Positions 41,634 through 53,331 of a stretch of DNA of 64,000 nt are shown piece after piece (position 1 is the stretch's first letter; every line of letters begins with the position of its first letter). Below the pieces are notes generated by a model. The model had not been told where the DNA came from and did not search any database. It saw nothing but the letters and a program-made list of their open reading frames with translations. The stretch lies in the NCBI GenBank assembly GCA_030848705.1, contig CM061235.1:134423228-134487227 (forward strand), read 5' to 3'. Source of the DNA: Heracleum sosnowskyi (Eukaryota; Streptophyta; Magnoliopsida; Apiales; Apiaceae). Made by a program: the position numbers and the translations under genes.

Positions 41634-44600
41634 ATGGTTAATGAAACTGAAGTTACTGTAGATGGTAGTACGTCTAATGTGTCTGCTGGGGTCATTGATT
41701 GGACCACTTACCGTTTCCCACAACCCGTTGAACTAACGGGCTTACCTGAGAAATTCAACGGTGGTGTCGGCTTTTCACGCTGGCAGAAAAGGATGAAATT
41801 GTGGTTAACTGTAAAGGGTCTGTGGCCTGTTGTGGAGTATGAGAAACCGGTGGTGGTTCAAGAAAAAGCTGAAACAGTTAAGGCTTATGCAATGTGGGCT
41901 GAGAAGGATGGGGTGGCTAGGGCAGCCATTCTGGCAGCCTTAACAAACACTCTGTTTGATGTTTATTCATCTGATGCCTATAGTGCTAAGCTCTTATGGG
42001 AGAAGCTGGACCTCACTCACAATACTGACTCTCAAGGTCTGGAAAAGTATTCTGTAGCGAGGTTCCTTGAATTTAAGCTGGTAGACAACAAATCCATGAC
42101 TGAGCAGGTGCATGAGTTCGAGATGATAGTGCATGCTTTGAAGGAATCCGGCATGGATCTCCCTGATAAGTTCAAGGTTATGAGCGTGATTGAAAAGCTT
42201 CCGAAGTCTTGGGAAGAGTTCGCTCTCTCCCTGAAAAGACAGAAAGGAGAGATCACCTGGACCAACCTTATGCTGGACATCTCGGTGCAAGAACAACACA
42301 AGTCCAAACAGGGACATGTGATGCCATCTGAACACGGTAGCTCGAAGGTGAATGTAGTAACCGTAGGACAGAAAAGGAAGGCTATTTCTAGGAAGGGTAA
42401 TGTTAATAAACCTAAGATAGACAAGGATAAGGCCAAGAAACCAAAGGCAAACAAACCATGTTGGTCTTGTGGGCAGGTTGGGCACTGGAGTAAGGACTGT
42501 CCTACAAAGAAAGCGAAGAAAACCGAGGTGGTAGCGCAAGCGAATGCTGTACTTGGAACCACCAGTGGGCCTGTAGTGAACATGGTTGTTGGTGAGGCTT
42601 CAGCTTCTGAAACCAACGAAAACCGGTATGTGACCTACAACCCTGTACTATTTTCCACTTATCTGTCAAATGAATGGTTGATTGATACTGGAGCTAATGT
42701 GCATATTTGTGCTGATATTAGTTTGTTTGTATCTTATCAACAGAGTCATAGCATGACAGTGACGATGGGGAATGCGAGTGCCGCTCAAGTTCATGGAGTG
42801 GGAGACGTGGACCTGAAGTTTCCTTCGGGGCGTATTCTATCCCTGACAAGAGTGCATCATGTTCCCGACATGCGTAGAAATATAATAAGTGGAAGCCGTT
42901 TAGTTACGAATGGTTTTGAAATTTCCTTAAGGTGTAATAAAGTAGTTCTTATTCACACTGGTACTTTCTTTGGCAAGGGTTACTTGTCAAATGGTTTATT
43001 TGTTATAAATGTTGAGCATGTTTTGGGCACTTCCTTTAATGAAATTACTCCTTCTGTTAACTGTGTAGAATCATCCAACTTATGGCATGCTAGACTTGGT
43101 CACTTAAATTTTGGTGCTCTTAAAAATATGATGAACTTAGAGTTGATTCCAAAACATACTATAGAAAAGAATTCTAAATGTCAAGTATATGTGTCTGCTA
43201 AACAAATAAGGAAACCTTTTCATAATGTTGTTAGGGATTCAGACTTGTTAGATTTAGTACACACTGATATTTATGAATTTGGTGGTATGTTAACTAAAGA
43301 CCATTTTAGATACTTCATTACTTTTATAGATGATAGTAGTAGATACTGTTATGTTTATTTACTTAGACATAAGGATGAAGCACTTAGCAAATTCATGATT
43401 TATAAAACTGAAGTTGAGAAACAAACTGGTAAGGTACTTAAAAGGTTGAGATCAGATAGAGGTGGTGAGTATACGAGTAACTCCTTTAATGAATTTTGCG
43501 CAAGCAATGGAATAGTTCATGAAGTTACTCCACCATACACACCTGAGTCTAACGGGGTCGCTGAGCGAAAGAACAGAACGTTCAAAGATATGATTAACAG
43601 TATGCTTATTAACTCTGGGTTGCCTAAATACATGTGGGGAGAGGCTCTGAATACGGCTTGCCATATTCTGAACAGAGTCCCTCTGAAACACATGGATAAG
43701 ACACCTTATGAGTTATTGAAAGGCAAGAGGACTAGTCTCAAGTATCTTCGAGTGTGGGGGTGCCTTGCAAAGGTACTTGTCCCTGAACACAAGAGGAAGA
43801 AACTAGGTCCGAAGACGGTTGATTGTATCTTTCTGGGCTATCTTGAAACCACTACAGCTATGAGATTTTTGGTAATAAAATCTGACATAGATGGTATAGT
43901 GGCTAACACGATAGTTGAATTTCGTGATGCTACATTCTTTGAGGATGTCTACCCTATGAAGACTGGTATACCTCAAGGTACTTCTGAGGAAGATCTCACT
44001 CACACATCAAGTTCTATTCCTGATCATGTGGAAAAGATGACAAATGTGGGGGCGGAACCTGGTAGTAGCTCTACTCCTATGGAGGAAGAGGAACCTAGGA
44101 GGAGTAAGCGTGCAAAGGTAGTCAAGGACTTTGGAAGTGATTTCATCACTTACAATGTCGAGGATGAACCTTTAACTTTCCGACAGGCTATGGACTCCTC
44201 GGAGTCTAGGCACTGGAAGGGCGCTGTAAAGAGTGAAATTGACTCTATTGTTTCTAACGGAACATGGGAGTTAGTTGATCTCCCTCCTGGGTGTTCTACT
44301 ATTGGGTGCAAGTGGATCTTTAAAAGGAAGTTGAACCCTGATGGCTCAATAGAGAAGTACAAGGCTAGACTGGTGGCTAAGGGTTTTAAGCAAATGGAAG
44401 GAATTGATTTCTTTGATACATACTCTCCTGTTGCCAAAATGATAACAATCCGAATGCTTATAGCATTGGCTTCCGTACATGGTCTGATCATCCATCAAAT
44501 GGATGTAAAGACAGCTTTTCTTCATGGTGAACTTGAAGAAGAGATTTATATGGATCATCCTGAGGGGTTTGTTGCATCTGGCAACGAAAGGAAAGTATGT

Positions 44601-45746
44601 AAGTTAATCAAATCTATTTATGGCTTAAGACAAGGTCCCAGGGACTGGCACAAGAAATTCGATGGAACGATTGTGACATTCAGTTTTGTTAGTAATGATA
44701 GCGATAAGTGTGTCTACTCAAAAGTTAAAGGTAGTGAATGTGTCGTATTATGCTTATATGTGGATGACATACTACTGTTTGGAACCAATATTGAGATTAT
44801 TAACGAGACAAAGGATTTCTTGAAAAGGCACTTTGAGATGAAGGATATGGGTGAAGCTAGCGTGATTCTTGGTATCAAGCTGACTCAGTCAGCTGATGGA
44901 ATAACCCTATCGTAATCTCATTATATAGAGAAATCTATACTTGAGAAATATGGTTATTCACAATGTAGAATCGCTAGTACACCCTATGATCCTAAAGGTG
45001 CCCTTGTCAAGAATAGTTCAGGAGTCCCTGTGTCTCAGTTAAGGTATTCTCAGATTATTGGAAGCTTGCAGTATCTTGCTAACTGTACTAGACCAGATAT
45101 ATCATATTCTGTGTCTAAGCTAGCTAGATATACAAGCTGTCCGAACAGAACTCATTGGGATGCTCTTGATAGAGTGCTTAGATATCTGAAAGGCACAATG
45201 TACCTTGGATTACACTATAGGAGATTTCCTGGTGTACTTGAAGGGTACAGTGATGCAAGTTGGATAGCTAAGAAGTCTGGTTCCAATGGAGTGACTGGAT
45301 ACGTGTTCACCCTAGGGGGTGGAGCAATATCCTGGAAGTCGACAAAACAGACTATAGTAACTCGGTCTACTTTTGAGACTGAGTTGTGTGCACTTGATGC
45401 CACTGGGACGGAGGCTGAATGGTTACACGGACTGATGTCTGTGATACCTGTAGTAAGCAGACCGCTTCCTGCTATTGCTATTCATTGTGATAGTCGAACA
45501 ACTATCGACAAGATTAGCAGTAAAAAGTACAATGCTAAAACAAAGAGACACGTCCAAGTTAGACTTAAGTCTATAAGGGGATTAGTGTCTGATAGGATTA
45601 TAACTGTAGAGTTCATTGGAACTCAGGAAAATATAGCTGATCCTTTGACTAAAGGACTGGAACCTGCAGTGGTCCTTAAGTCGAGGTTGGGGATGGGACT
45701 GAAAACCCATCACGACTCATCAACAGTGGGAACCCAATACACATGA
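41634..45746 (+). pseudogene. copia Gag-Pol, one in-frame stop (1370 codons)
   Basis: Start MVNETEVTVDGSTSN at 41634, 39 bp after the LTR; the frame is open back into the LTR to 41433. Order: Gag (FNGGVGFSRWQKRMKLWLTV); zinc knuckle CWSCGQVGHWSKDC; protease WLIDTGANVHICAD; integrase finger HARLGHLNFG with CQVY where CxxC is expected (second Cys replaced by Tyr); integrase core (HTDIYEF, SDRGGEYTS, NGVAERKNRTF); RT with YVDDILLFG; RNase H (GYSDASWIAKKSGSNGVTGY, HCDSRTTI, IADPLTKGL). A TAA at 44913-44915 truncates RT just before SHYIEKSILEKYG; the frame continues to 45746. Nearly intact but defective. TAA would come from CAA by one C-to-T change. Confidence 0.92.
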
Positions 45747-45823
45747 GAGGAGATCCCTCGAAGTGTATTCAATGTGGTAATAACAAGCTGTAAGGATGAG
45801 TTGGGAGTGAAGGAATATAAGGA

Positions 45824-47370
45824 TGAGCGGAAGCATGAAATAACATTTTATTTCGTAAAATCCATATATCGCACATATAGAAAACTGTAAAATGATGTGG
45901 AATCAAAATCTTACCTTGAAAAATCGAAGCTTTGAATCGAGATGATCGTTAGCAGTAGCTTCTCAGAGTGTGAAGCCCTCTACCGGTATCCATCAAGAAT
46001 AATTCTTCGATGAAGCTTTTTATAAAACTTGAAGCTTTATAAAAATGGAGGTTTTCCTTTTTCTTTTGAGAGAGAGAGAGAGAGAGAGAGATGAAGAAGA
46101 AGGAGAGGCAACTAGGTTTTTCACAAAAACAAAAGTGTATCTAACTCATCTCATCTCATCCTTTATATAGGGCTCAAGTAGGGTTAATATATTTAATATA
46201 TCAATATATATTAATATATAAATCCCTCACTTTCTCTTATAAAATGTTTAAATAATAATTAAAACTATTTTAATCATTATTATTATTCTCTCTCAAAATA
46301 CCTTCATCAATAAATTAATCTTTTTATGGTGTGACCCTGTAGGTTCAATATTAAGCCGGTAGTAGAAATAAATAATAATAAACTTTTTATTTATTATTTA
46401 TATGAATTCTAAAATTCATTAAATATAATTAACTGATTAATTATATTTATTCTACATCGTGAGTGATGCTTCTCAACATATCGCGACTATCCGGATAATA
46501 TGAATTCACTGCTTAGAATACCAAGAACCTGTCAGTGACTAGTTACAGTACAATCAATTCCTTCTACCCTACAATATCCCGATTAAATACAAGGCACGGA
46601 ACTCGTGTCAAGCCTATCAGATTTAATCATATGATTTCTTATTCATAATGCAAACTTCATATTAATGCAAATTAGAAACTCCTTTCTAATTTCATTCACT
46701 CTGGCCAGAGATTCCAGAACTCGCATACTAAGAATAACATAGGATATTCACTTCCTATACTGGAAGGGGTAGATCCTCTATTGACGTTAACTATCTCCAT
46801 ACACAAATCCCTATGCCCAGAATAGACCTAATGGATGTCCTTGAGACTAAGGACTAAACCAAAGCACAGTTCATTATATACAAGATAACTTTAACGATCT
46901 CAAGTCTAAGGACACTTGTACAACTATCACTCAGTGAACAACTATCGACACGTGAGTAATCTCCATTAGTTGTCCAACTACTCGAGTCATGTTCAGTGAA
47001 CTTATTCCCTAATAAGCACCTACATACTAGCTATAGTGTCACCACACAAATGCCTATGAGAACAGACATCCTCCTGAAGGGAGCAAGCATAGTATGTACC
47101 AATCTTTGCGGATTCAGTAACTTCCGATTAGTTATCCTATGATCAGGAACTGTTTAAGTCTAGAGTTATCATCTTCTAGATCTCACTATTACAATCTCAT
47201 TATAATTCTAGAAGCTTTACTCTAAACTATGGAACATCTTATTTAAAAACACTTTAAATAGATAAAGCCCGTAATAAAAACAAAACAAGTCTTTTATTAA
47301 TATAAACGAAATCAAATAAGAATACAAGAAAGTTCTTCCTAACTCATCATACATGATTGGATTTAGGACA
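45824..47370 (-). mobile_element. nested solo LTR (copia-type) inside the 3' region
   Basis: On the minus strand it starts TGTCCTAAATCCAATCATGT, has TATATAAAGGATGAG (plus 46160-46175) followed by a (GA)n/(CT)n tract (46066-46091), and appears to end CATGCTTCCGCTCA. The flanking element sequence resumes at about 47371 (AAACACTTTCAGGGAGTACC). Boundaries come from terminal motifs. The 5-bp flanks (AAGGA, AAACA) do not match, so the left boundary is uncertain. No coding capacity. Confidence 0.6.
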
Positions 47371-47849
47371 AAACACTTTCAGGGAGTACCTTGATACATA
47401 GATGATACTTAGTATCTAAGTCTATCCCCTGTAAACCTATAAGGTACTGAAACTGCTGAATAGTAAGAGTTTAAGAACTCTGAATGGGGTCAAGTCATTT
47501 GACGAGATGGTTGCAGTACATCTCTGGAGATGCCCAGCTAAGCGAATGTGATTGTGAGGTCGCAATTAGAGGAAAGGGTTATTCCTTGAAGCATTCGACG
47601 AACAGGATCGAGACAAGACCATTAATGTCTCAAAGCCGTAGATTGGCACCATAGCCTTTGACTTGTCGTCGTCTATGGAGAATGGTTACAATTAACGGAT
47701 TAAGATTCAAGGTGAAAAAATTCCATCTGAATCCGGTAGCCATCGAAGTAGGGGACTTAGGAGGGTTCAAACCCGGAAGGGTACCGACTCTGAAAAACCA
47801 AGTCATGTTAAAGAACCTGTCTACATTTCTATATGGATTTGTGGGGGAT
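47371..47849 (+). other. 3' untranslated region and purine tract of the copia element
   Basis: Resumes the host element after the nested LTR and ends in TTTGTGGGGGAT just before the 3' LTR. The 65-codon frame at 47658-47855 has no recognisable domain and overlaps the tract. No gene is supported. Confidence 0.6.
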
Positions 47850-49258
47850 TGTTAGAAAATTGATAGTTTAAGGATATAATTAACTATATTCTTGATGTTA
47901 ATTCAAATTTCTAATGATTGGAAGTTGTTCCTTGCTATGGGAACTTAAACTTTCATGTATGGGTTTAATAATTTTCTTGTTTAAATCCATAACAGAAATT
48001 GAGATGAAGGTAGTAGCTTGAAAAAACTTGTGATAATGATGTTTCATTTGTCCCACATAGAAAAGAATAAAGGGACTTGGTGGCTTTATATAGCATTACA
48101 CACATGAGTAGTATACAACTACTAAGGTGTGTGATGGTGCATGGTGTTAGTGTGTACTTCACGCGCACACACACACGCGCGCGCCGCCGCCCGCCACGCC
48201 ACGCACCGCACCGGACCGGGTCGGGTCGAAGGGCGATTTGGGCGAATGTCTCGGCGTCTCGCGTACGCGAGGCGACCTGGGCGAGAGTTTTTATCTATGT
48301 GATTTAATATTTTTTATTAGAATTAATTTATCAAATTGGGCTGGGTTATCAGTTGTCAAATTGGGTTGGGTTATCAGTATTTAACTAGTAAACTCTGATG
48401 GAGTTGGTTTGTCAGTAAACTCTGATGGACAACTAGTTAAACTCTGATGGACAACAAGTTAAACTCTGATGGCCAACAGAAACTAAACTCTGATGGCCAA
48501 CAGAAACTAAACTCTGATGGGCAACAGAAACTGATATGAACCTGGACATGATTTTGATGGATATGTTTAAAATAAATATTAAAACTGATATGTGGATAAA
48601 CATGAAAAATATGTAACAGCTACAGGTTATTAAATTCAATCAAAACGTCTTATTCTTTAATGGTCAGTTTTGATTTTTTTTTTAATATGATCAGCTGTTA
48701 CGAATATTAAAATATGTGCTGCAGTTACGAAATTAATTGCTCATGTGCTTCAGTTACAGAAAGGAACCACTATAAATAGTGGCTCTTGTAGCTCAGTTGA
48801 AAAAACAGAATTTTGCAAATACACTTCTCTCAAAACTCTCTCTGCCCTCCCTCTCCATACAGTTTTTCCTGTAGTTTTCTGGTTCTCCGGCGACTGAGGT
48901 GCTGGTCGTAGTTGAGCGCTGCTGTTGCTGTGAACACCTTGCTCGGAGCTGTTTTGTCCTGGAAGTAGTATCTCGCCGACAACCTGACACAGTAAGTGGG
49001 GGCGAATAACTCTTCAAGAACAGTCAGGGTTTCTCGAATTCTTGACGACTCAGCTGTTGCTTCGTTATTTTTGTTCTTATATACACTGTTAAGCTATGGC
49101 TATAGGTACTGTTTCTGTCTCCCTGGTTATTTATCAGTTTCTGATATGCATGCTTTGGACCTTCATGCTTTGTTTTGTTAACTTTGGTCTTGGTCTGTCA
49201 TTGCTATATCTATTATATAATTGCCTCCATGTTGTTGTAGTACTTGTTATTCCCAACA
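47850..49258 (+). repeat. 3' LTR of the 1.4-kb-LTR copia element
   Basis: 1409 bp, the partner of 40211-41595. Differences include six rather than seven TAAACTCTGATGG units, a shorter CACCG run, and about 65 extra bases after the array (GAACCTGGACATGATTTTG onward). The palindrome CTCGCGTACGCGAG recurs at 48258-48271. GTTTG follows at 49259-49263. Confidence 0.92.
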
Positions 49259-49263
49259 GTTTG

Positions 49264-52146
49264 TAGTCTGATAAAAGCTTTGGTTATCTGTCCTGCAATT
49301 AATCAAATCAAATAAATTATTATCTATTTGCAATTATATGGAACCAGAAACTATTCGTAATCTTTTTTTATCTTTTGTTTCCGGATAATTTCAGATAAAT
49401 AATAATTGTTTATCATTGGTAAATAAAAGATTATTAGCTTAAATCTGTGCAATGCACGGATTATTTTTAATAATTATTATTTTATTATTAATATTTTAAT
49501 ATTTTATTAATTGTATTTGTTAAAATATAAGTAGATATGTTAAAATATGTAATTTTTTTACACAATTAAAAGTATTAAAATAAGTTTTAAAATAAATAAG
49601 TAAAGTAAGAGTTTGCCCATGATATTTTTGGAAAAATAGGGGGTTTAGTAAAGAGCAAAAGAAATGGTAACATGTTTTAGTTGAAAAATGTAAATGTCTG
49701 TGATATTTTTGGGAAAAAAAAGATTTTTTTAGGAAAAAAATAGAAAAAACAATGTGTTTTAACTGAAAAAGGTAATTAGCTATAAATAGATAATATGATT
49801 ATTTAATAACATTTCTAATGAATAAGTAAAGGTAATTAAGTAAAAACACGAAAAACCTAAAAAATTTATCGACTAACCGACCAAACTTTTATTGTTTCGT
49901 TTTTAATAATATAGTAAGAATGGATTTTTATAGATAAAAAAGGGTAATTAACTAAAAACACGAATTACCAAAAAATTGTATCGATCAACCGAACAAAATT
50001 TTAACATTTCATCTTGAATAATATAGAATAGATATATTTATATAAGCAAGGTTAACTAAGTAAAAACATGAAGTACCAAAAATTTATAGTCACCAATTGA
50101 CCAAACTTTTAATGTTTCGTCTTTAATAATATAGTGTAGATTTGGTAAGTTTTGCATTGATCATAAAATTATTCAAAGATTTTAGATAATTTTATTCTCA
50201 TACTAATTATAATTTGTACTAGATTGCATTTTCATTAGATAAATTTTAACATTTTATTGAAAAATATATAAATTGAAAATTTGAAAAACTTAGAGAACGA
50301 AATAACCAAATTTAAGTTAAAAGTAATAAAATAATTATTATTAATTATATCTGAACCATCACTTTAATATTTTGACTCTATCTTAAGTTCTAAAAATCAT
50401 TTTTTGTACAAAACTCACAAAATAAATTTTATTTAGTGATTATTTAACAATTATTATCCAACTTAAACTATTCTGAAAGAAGAGAAGAAAAATAACGAAT
50501 TTTTACATTGAGAATTATATTCAACTTAGAAAACCTACTCTTATTTGGTATTATTAAAACACACTTTAGTATTAGAATATAATTCTATTAACAATGAAAT
50601 ACACTTTTAAATATTACATCTAAAATTTTGGATAAGATCCATTTTACACTTATTATACATACAAATAAAATTATTCAAATTTTTAAGTACAATACTTATC
50701 TAGCTATTTCTATAGTAATATATTAAAAAATATTGAAAATTTATCCGATTTGGATATGATTTTAAATCGGTCATTTTATTTAATAAAATTATATATTATC
50801 TCATTATATCCTAAATGAGTACTACCGTAGGTCAAGGGATTGATTTCCATCTACTACCTGTTATTTTCGTCTCAATCATTTTTTTACATTTTCCCTTTCT
50901 GGATATGTCTCTCAATTATTTACACTTCTAAACTTTTCAAAAGTAGTAAAACTTTATATTATAAAATTAATTCCATCAACCGCTTTCTCCACTACTTTCT
51001 TTAATTATACTCATTTTAAACATAAAATACTGATGGTATCACCATATTACCCACTTTTATTACGCTTCTCCACTACTTTATTTATTTTTCTTAATCTCCG
51101 TTCCCAACTCATTTGTAAAAAATGGTTGGAATGGGTTGGGAACGGAGAGAGTTTAAAATAAAAAAAAATTATAAGAAATCTACAAAAAGTCTATAATGAT
51201 AACGAATTATATCCTATTATATAATAAGAGTAAGATTGATAATAAACATGCCTCACAAAATGGGTCTAAATTCAAATAACCGAACCGAAATTCATGGAAC
51301 TGAATTTGATTTTGTATCCGATTTAATTAATCCAAAAATGATCTGAAAATCGATTTGAATCGAACCGAAAATTTAATCGAAAATAATCTGATCCGATTAT
51401 GATCTAGAACCAATCATCACCGAATAAACTCGAACCTGACCGCTTTTCTATAGAACAAAACTTAATATACAACTAGTGTAAAAGTCCGTACAAGGCAAGC
51501 ACTTGTTCTTATACTGAAATAATTTTTCGTACGAACCAGTGTATGTATTGAAATAATCTTATATTAAAAAATATGGTAGATGATAATATATATTTTGATA
51601 TTATTTATATTTGTATATTAATTTTATAATATTGTATACCGTTCTCGTGAACCAAATATTTTATAATTTGATTAAAATTTACAAAGACTAATTATTCTAA
51701 AAAAAGGTCTAAAGTTCAATTTTCATAAACAATATATTAAAATTAAACATTTATAAATTATATATACAAAGATTTACCTACAATTCGATTACCGCAAAAA
51801 ACATATTAAAATCAAACATTTGTAATATTAGTTTTTAAAATATAAAATAAAGGTGAAATTCCATCTCAAAAAATTATTAAAAAATATATTAAATAAAAAC
51901 TAATATTAAAATATATATATTAGTAAAACATTTAAAAAAATTAAAAATTAAATAATATGAAACAAATTCATAGCAAACCGTGCTTCGCACATGCTATAAG
52001 TCTAACAAAGAAAATTATTATAACTACCGAATTATCAATAAACAAAATCAACTCGCTAAAAAACATTAGTCGAAAGTACTCGTCAGAAATGTTCGTGTGC
52101 AAAATTTAGAGGAAACTTCCCAACATTTTTCTGAGTTAATGCACAA
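49264..52146. other. AT-rich region of partial repeats, no gene
   Basis: 49430-49915 is a shortened, diverged copy of the ATACTAGCTTAAAACCC repeat (TTAGCTTAAATCTGTGCAAT then GCACGG), followed by two extra 3'-end fragments ending AATGTTTCGTCTTTAATAAT (to about 50135). At 50840-51155 a unit bounded by CGTCTCAATCATTTTTTTAC and GGGTTGGGAACGGAGAGAG looks Stowaway-like. At 51260-51440 GAACCGAAAAT motifs suggest another hAT-type remnant. Nothing here codes for protein that I can support. Confidence 0.5.
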
Positions 52147-52450
52147 AGTGATATCACAGAAGTTAAAAGGCAAAACGCTTTGCGAAACTTAGCACGGTCG
52201 GCGGATTTAACAAAGAAGCTCCACGTAATAGTTCCATGCATCGCATGCAAATCCAGACAACATTACATTACATGAGCAGGTCTCATAAAGTTGACAACAC
52301 TTTTCTAAATTTGGTATTTTTGGTTTTTAGGTACAGCTTGTAACTGCTCGAATTAATTCTAGAGATCGAAAGAGCTCATTTGGTCAATTTGTAGAGATAA
52401 GATGATTCGAAATTACTTGTTTGCCCTTAGAAACTATCCTTCGTGTTAAA
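52147..52450. promoter_or_regulatory. conserved upstream module, copy M4 (orphan)
   Basis: TTAAAAGGCAAAACGCTTTG, GATTTAACAAAGAAGCTCCA, CGTAATAGTTCCATGCA, CATTACATTACATGAGCAGG, TTTGGTTTTTAGGTACAGC, AGAGATAAGATGATTCG and TTTGCCCTTAGAAAC match M2 closely. No acidic-protein exon follows; the Helitron lies 0.9 kb downstream. It may mark a lost fourth or fifth paralog or material carried by the Helitron. Confidence 0.5.
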
Positions 52451-53331
52451 GCTTATTATTTTGTTTATTTCTTTCTCACAAAAATAAACTTTTCTTGGGT
52501 AATGAATAAAAATACCGTTTTTTTGTACAGAAGTTACAAAAATAACAATTCTAAGACAGCGTGGTTATAATTGACAAATGGAATACGCCAATATCATTGA
52601 GCTACTATTTAATACGCATTTCTGATTGAACTATCAAATAATACGCATGAATGTGTGGCGTATTATGCAGTAATATTCTATCTAATACGCATATGAATTT
52701 GGGATATATAATTGGATACCCAAATCAAAAATGCTTATCATCTCAAGACCCCATCTCCATATGCGTACTTTCACCTCCATAGATATATGCATACACAATC
52801 CCGTACCCGCACGTATACTTGCGTACATCTATTAACATTATAAAGGTTGTTGCCATTTTAGCTATACATTTACTATTTTGCCCCTCCATATTTGTCATTA
52901 TTACCGTATATTGCCATTCAATCTTTCAGTGGTGTTCTTTTGGACAGCGCACGTATCTCTCATCTTATTACACAGCTTCTATTAGAAGCTATACCCCAAA
53001 TTCAAAAACCATCTCCCATTTGTTTCCTCTTTTTCTTGTCCCCTTTGTTTCCTCTTTTTCTTTACCTAATTTCAATTTGAAATTGATTTCCAATCTCTCG
53101 CGCCCTTCCTCTAATCTGTATTACTAACATCTACTAACATTCAAGTCTGTTTCGAACTACACAATCTTCATTTAAGATTTTGTGTAAGTATATATTTGAT
53201 GCGGAATGGAGGTTGGTTCTGTAATTGATAAATTTCCCCCTCTGCGATTAGATTGTAATCTTATTTAAATTCCCCCCTCTCCGATTACATTGTTATCTTA
53301 TTATTGGTGTTGTTACTGCAGGCATCATCTA
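52451..53331. other. non-coding stretch before the Helitron exons
   Basis: Contains several AATACGCAT/GGCGTATTATG motifs (52590-52700) and a CT-rich leader-like region (52960-53130). No Helitron 5' terminus could be fixed. Short open frames at 52819-53127 carry no known domain. Confidence 0.4.

Larger units (their letters stand above)
40206..49263 (+). mobile_element. Ty1/copia element with 1.4-kb LTRs
   Basis: LTRs at 40211-41595 and 47850-49258, target duplication GTTTG at 40206-40210 and 49259-49263, and a purine tract (TTTGTGGGGGAT) before the right LTR. One long gag-pol frame carries a single nonsense codon. A nested solo LTR (about 45824-47370) lies in the 3' region. No TGG-type primer-binding site follows the left LTR. 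The LTRs differ by roughly 1% in substitutions plus indels in their tandem repeats, so the insertion is fairly recent. Confidence 0.93.

Noticed and set aside
45819..47375. A clean 5-bp target duplication for the nested solo LTR
   Set aside because: The flanks AAGGA and AAACA do not match. Termini are kept as approximate rather than forcing a duplication.
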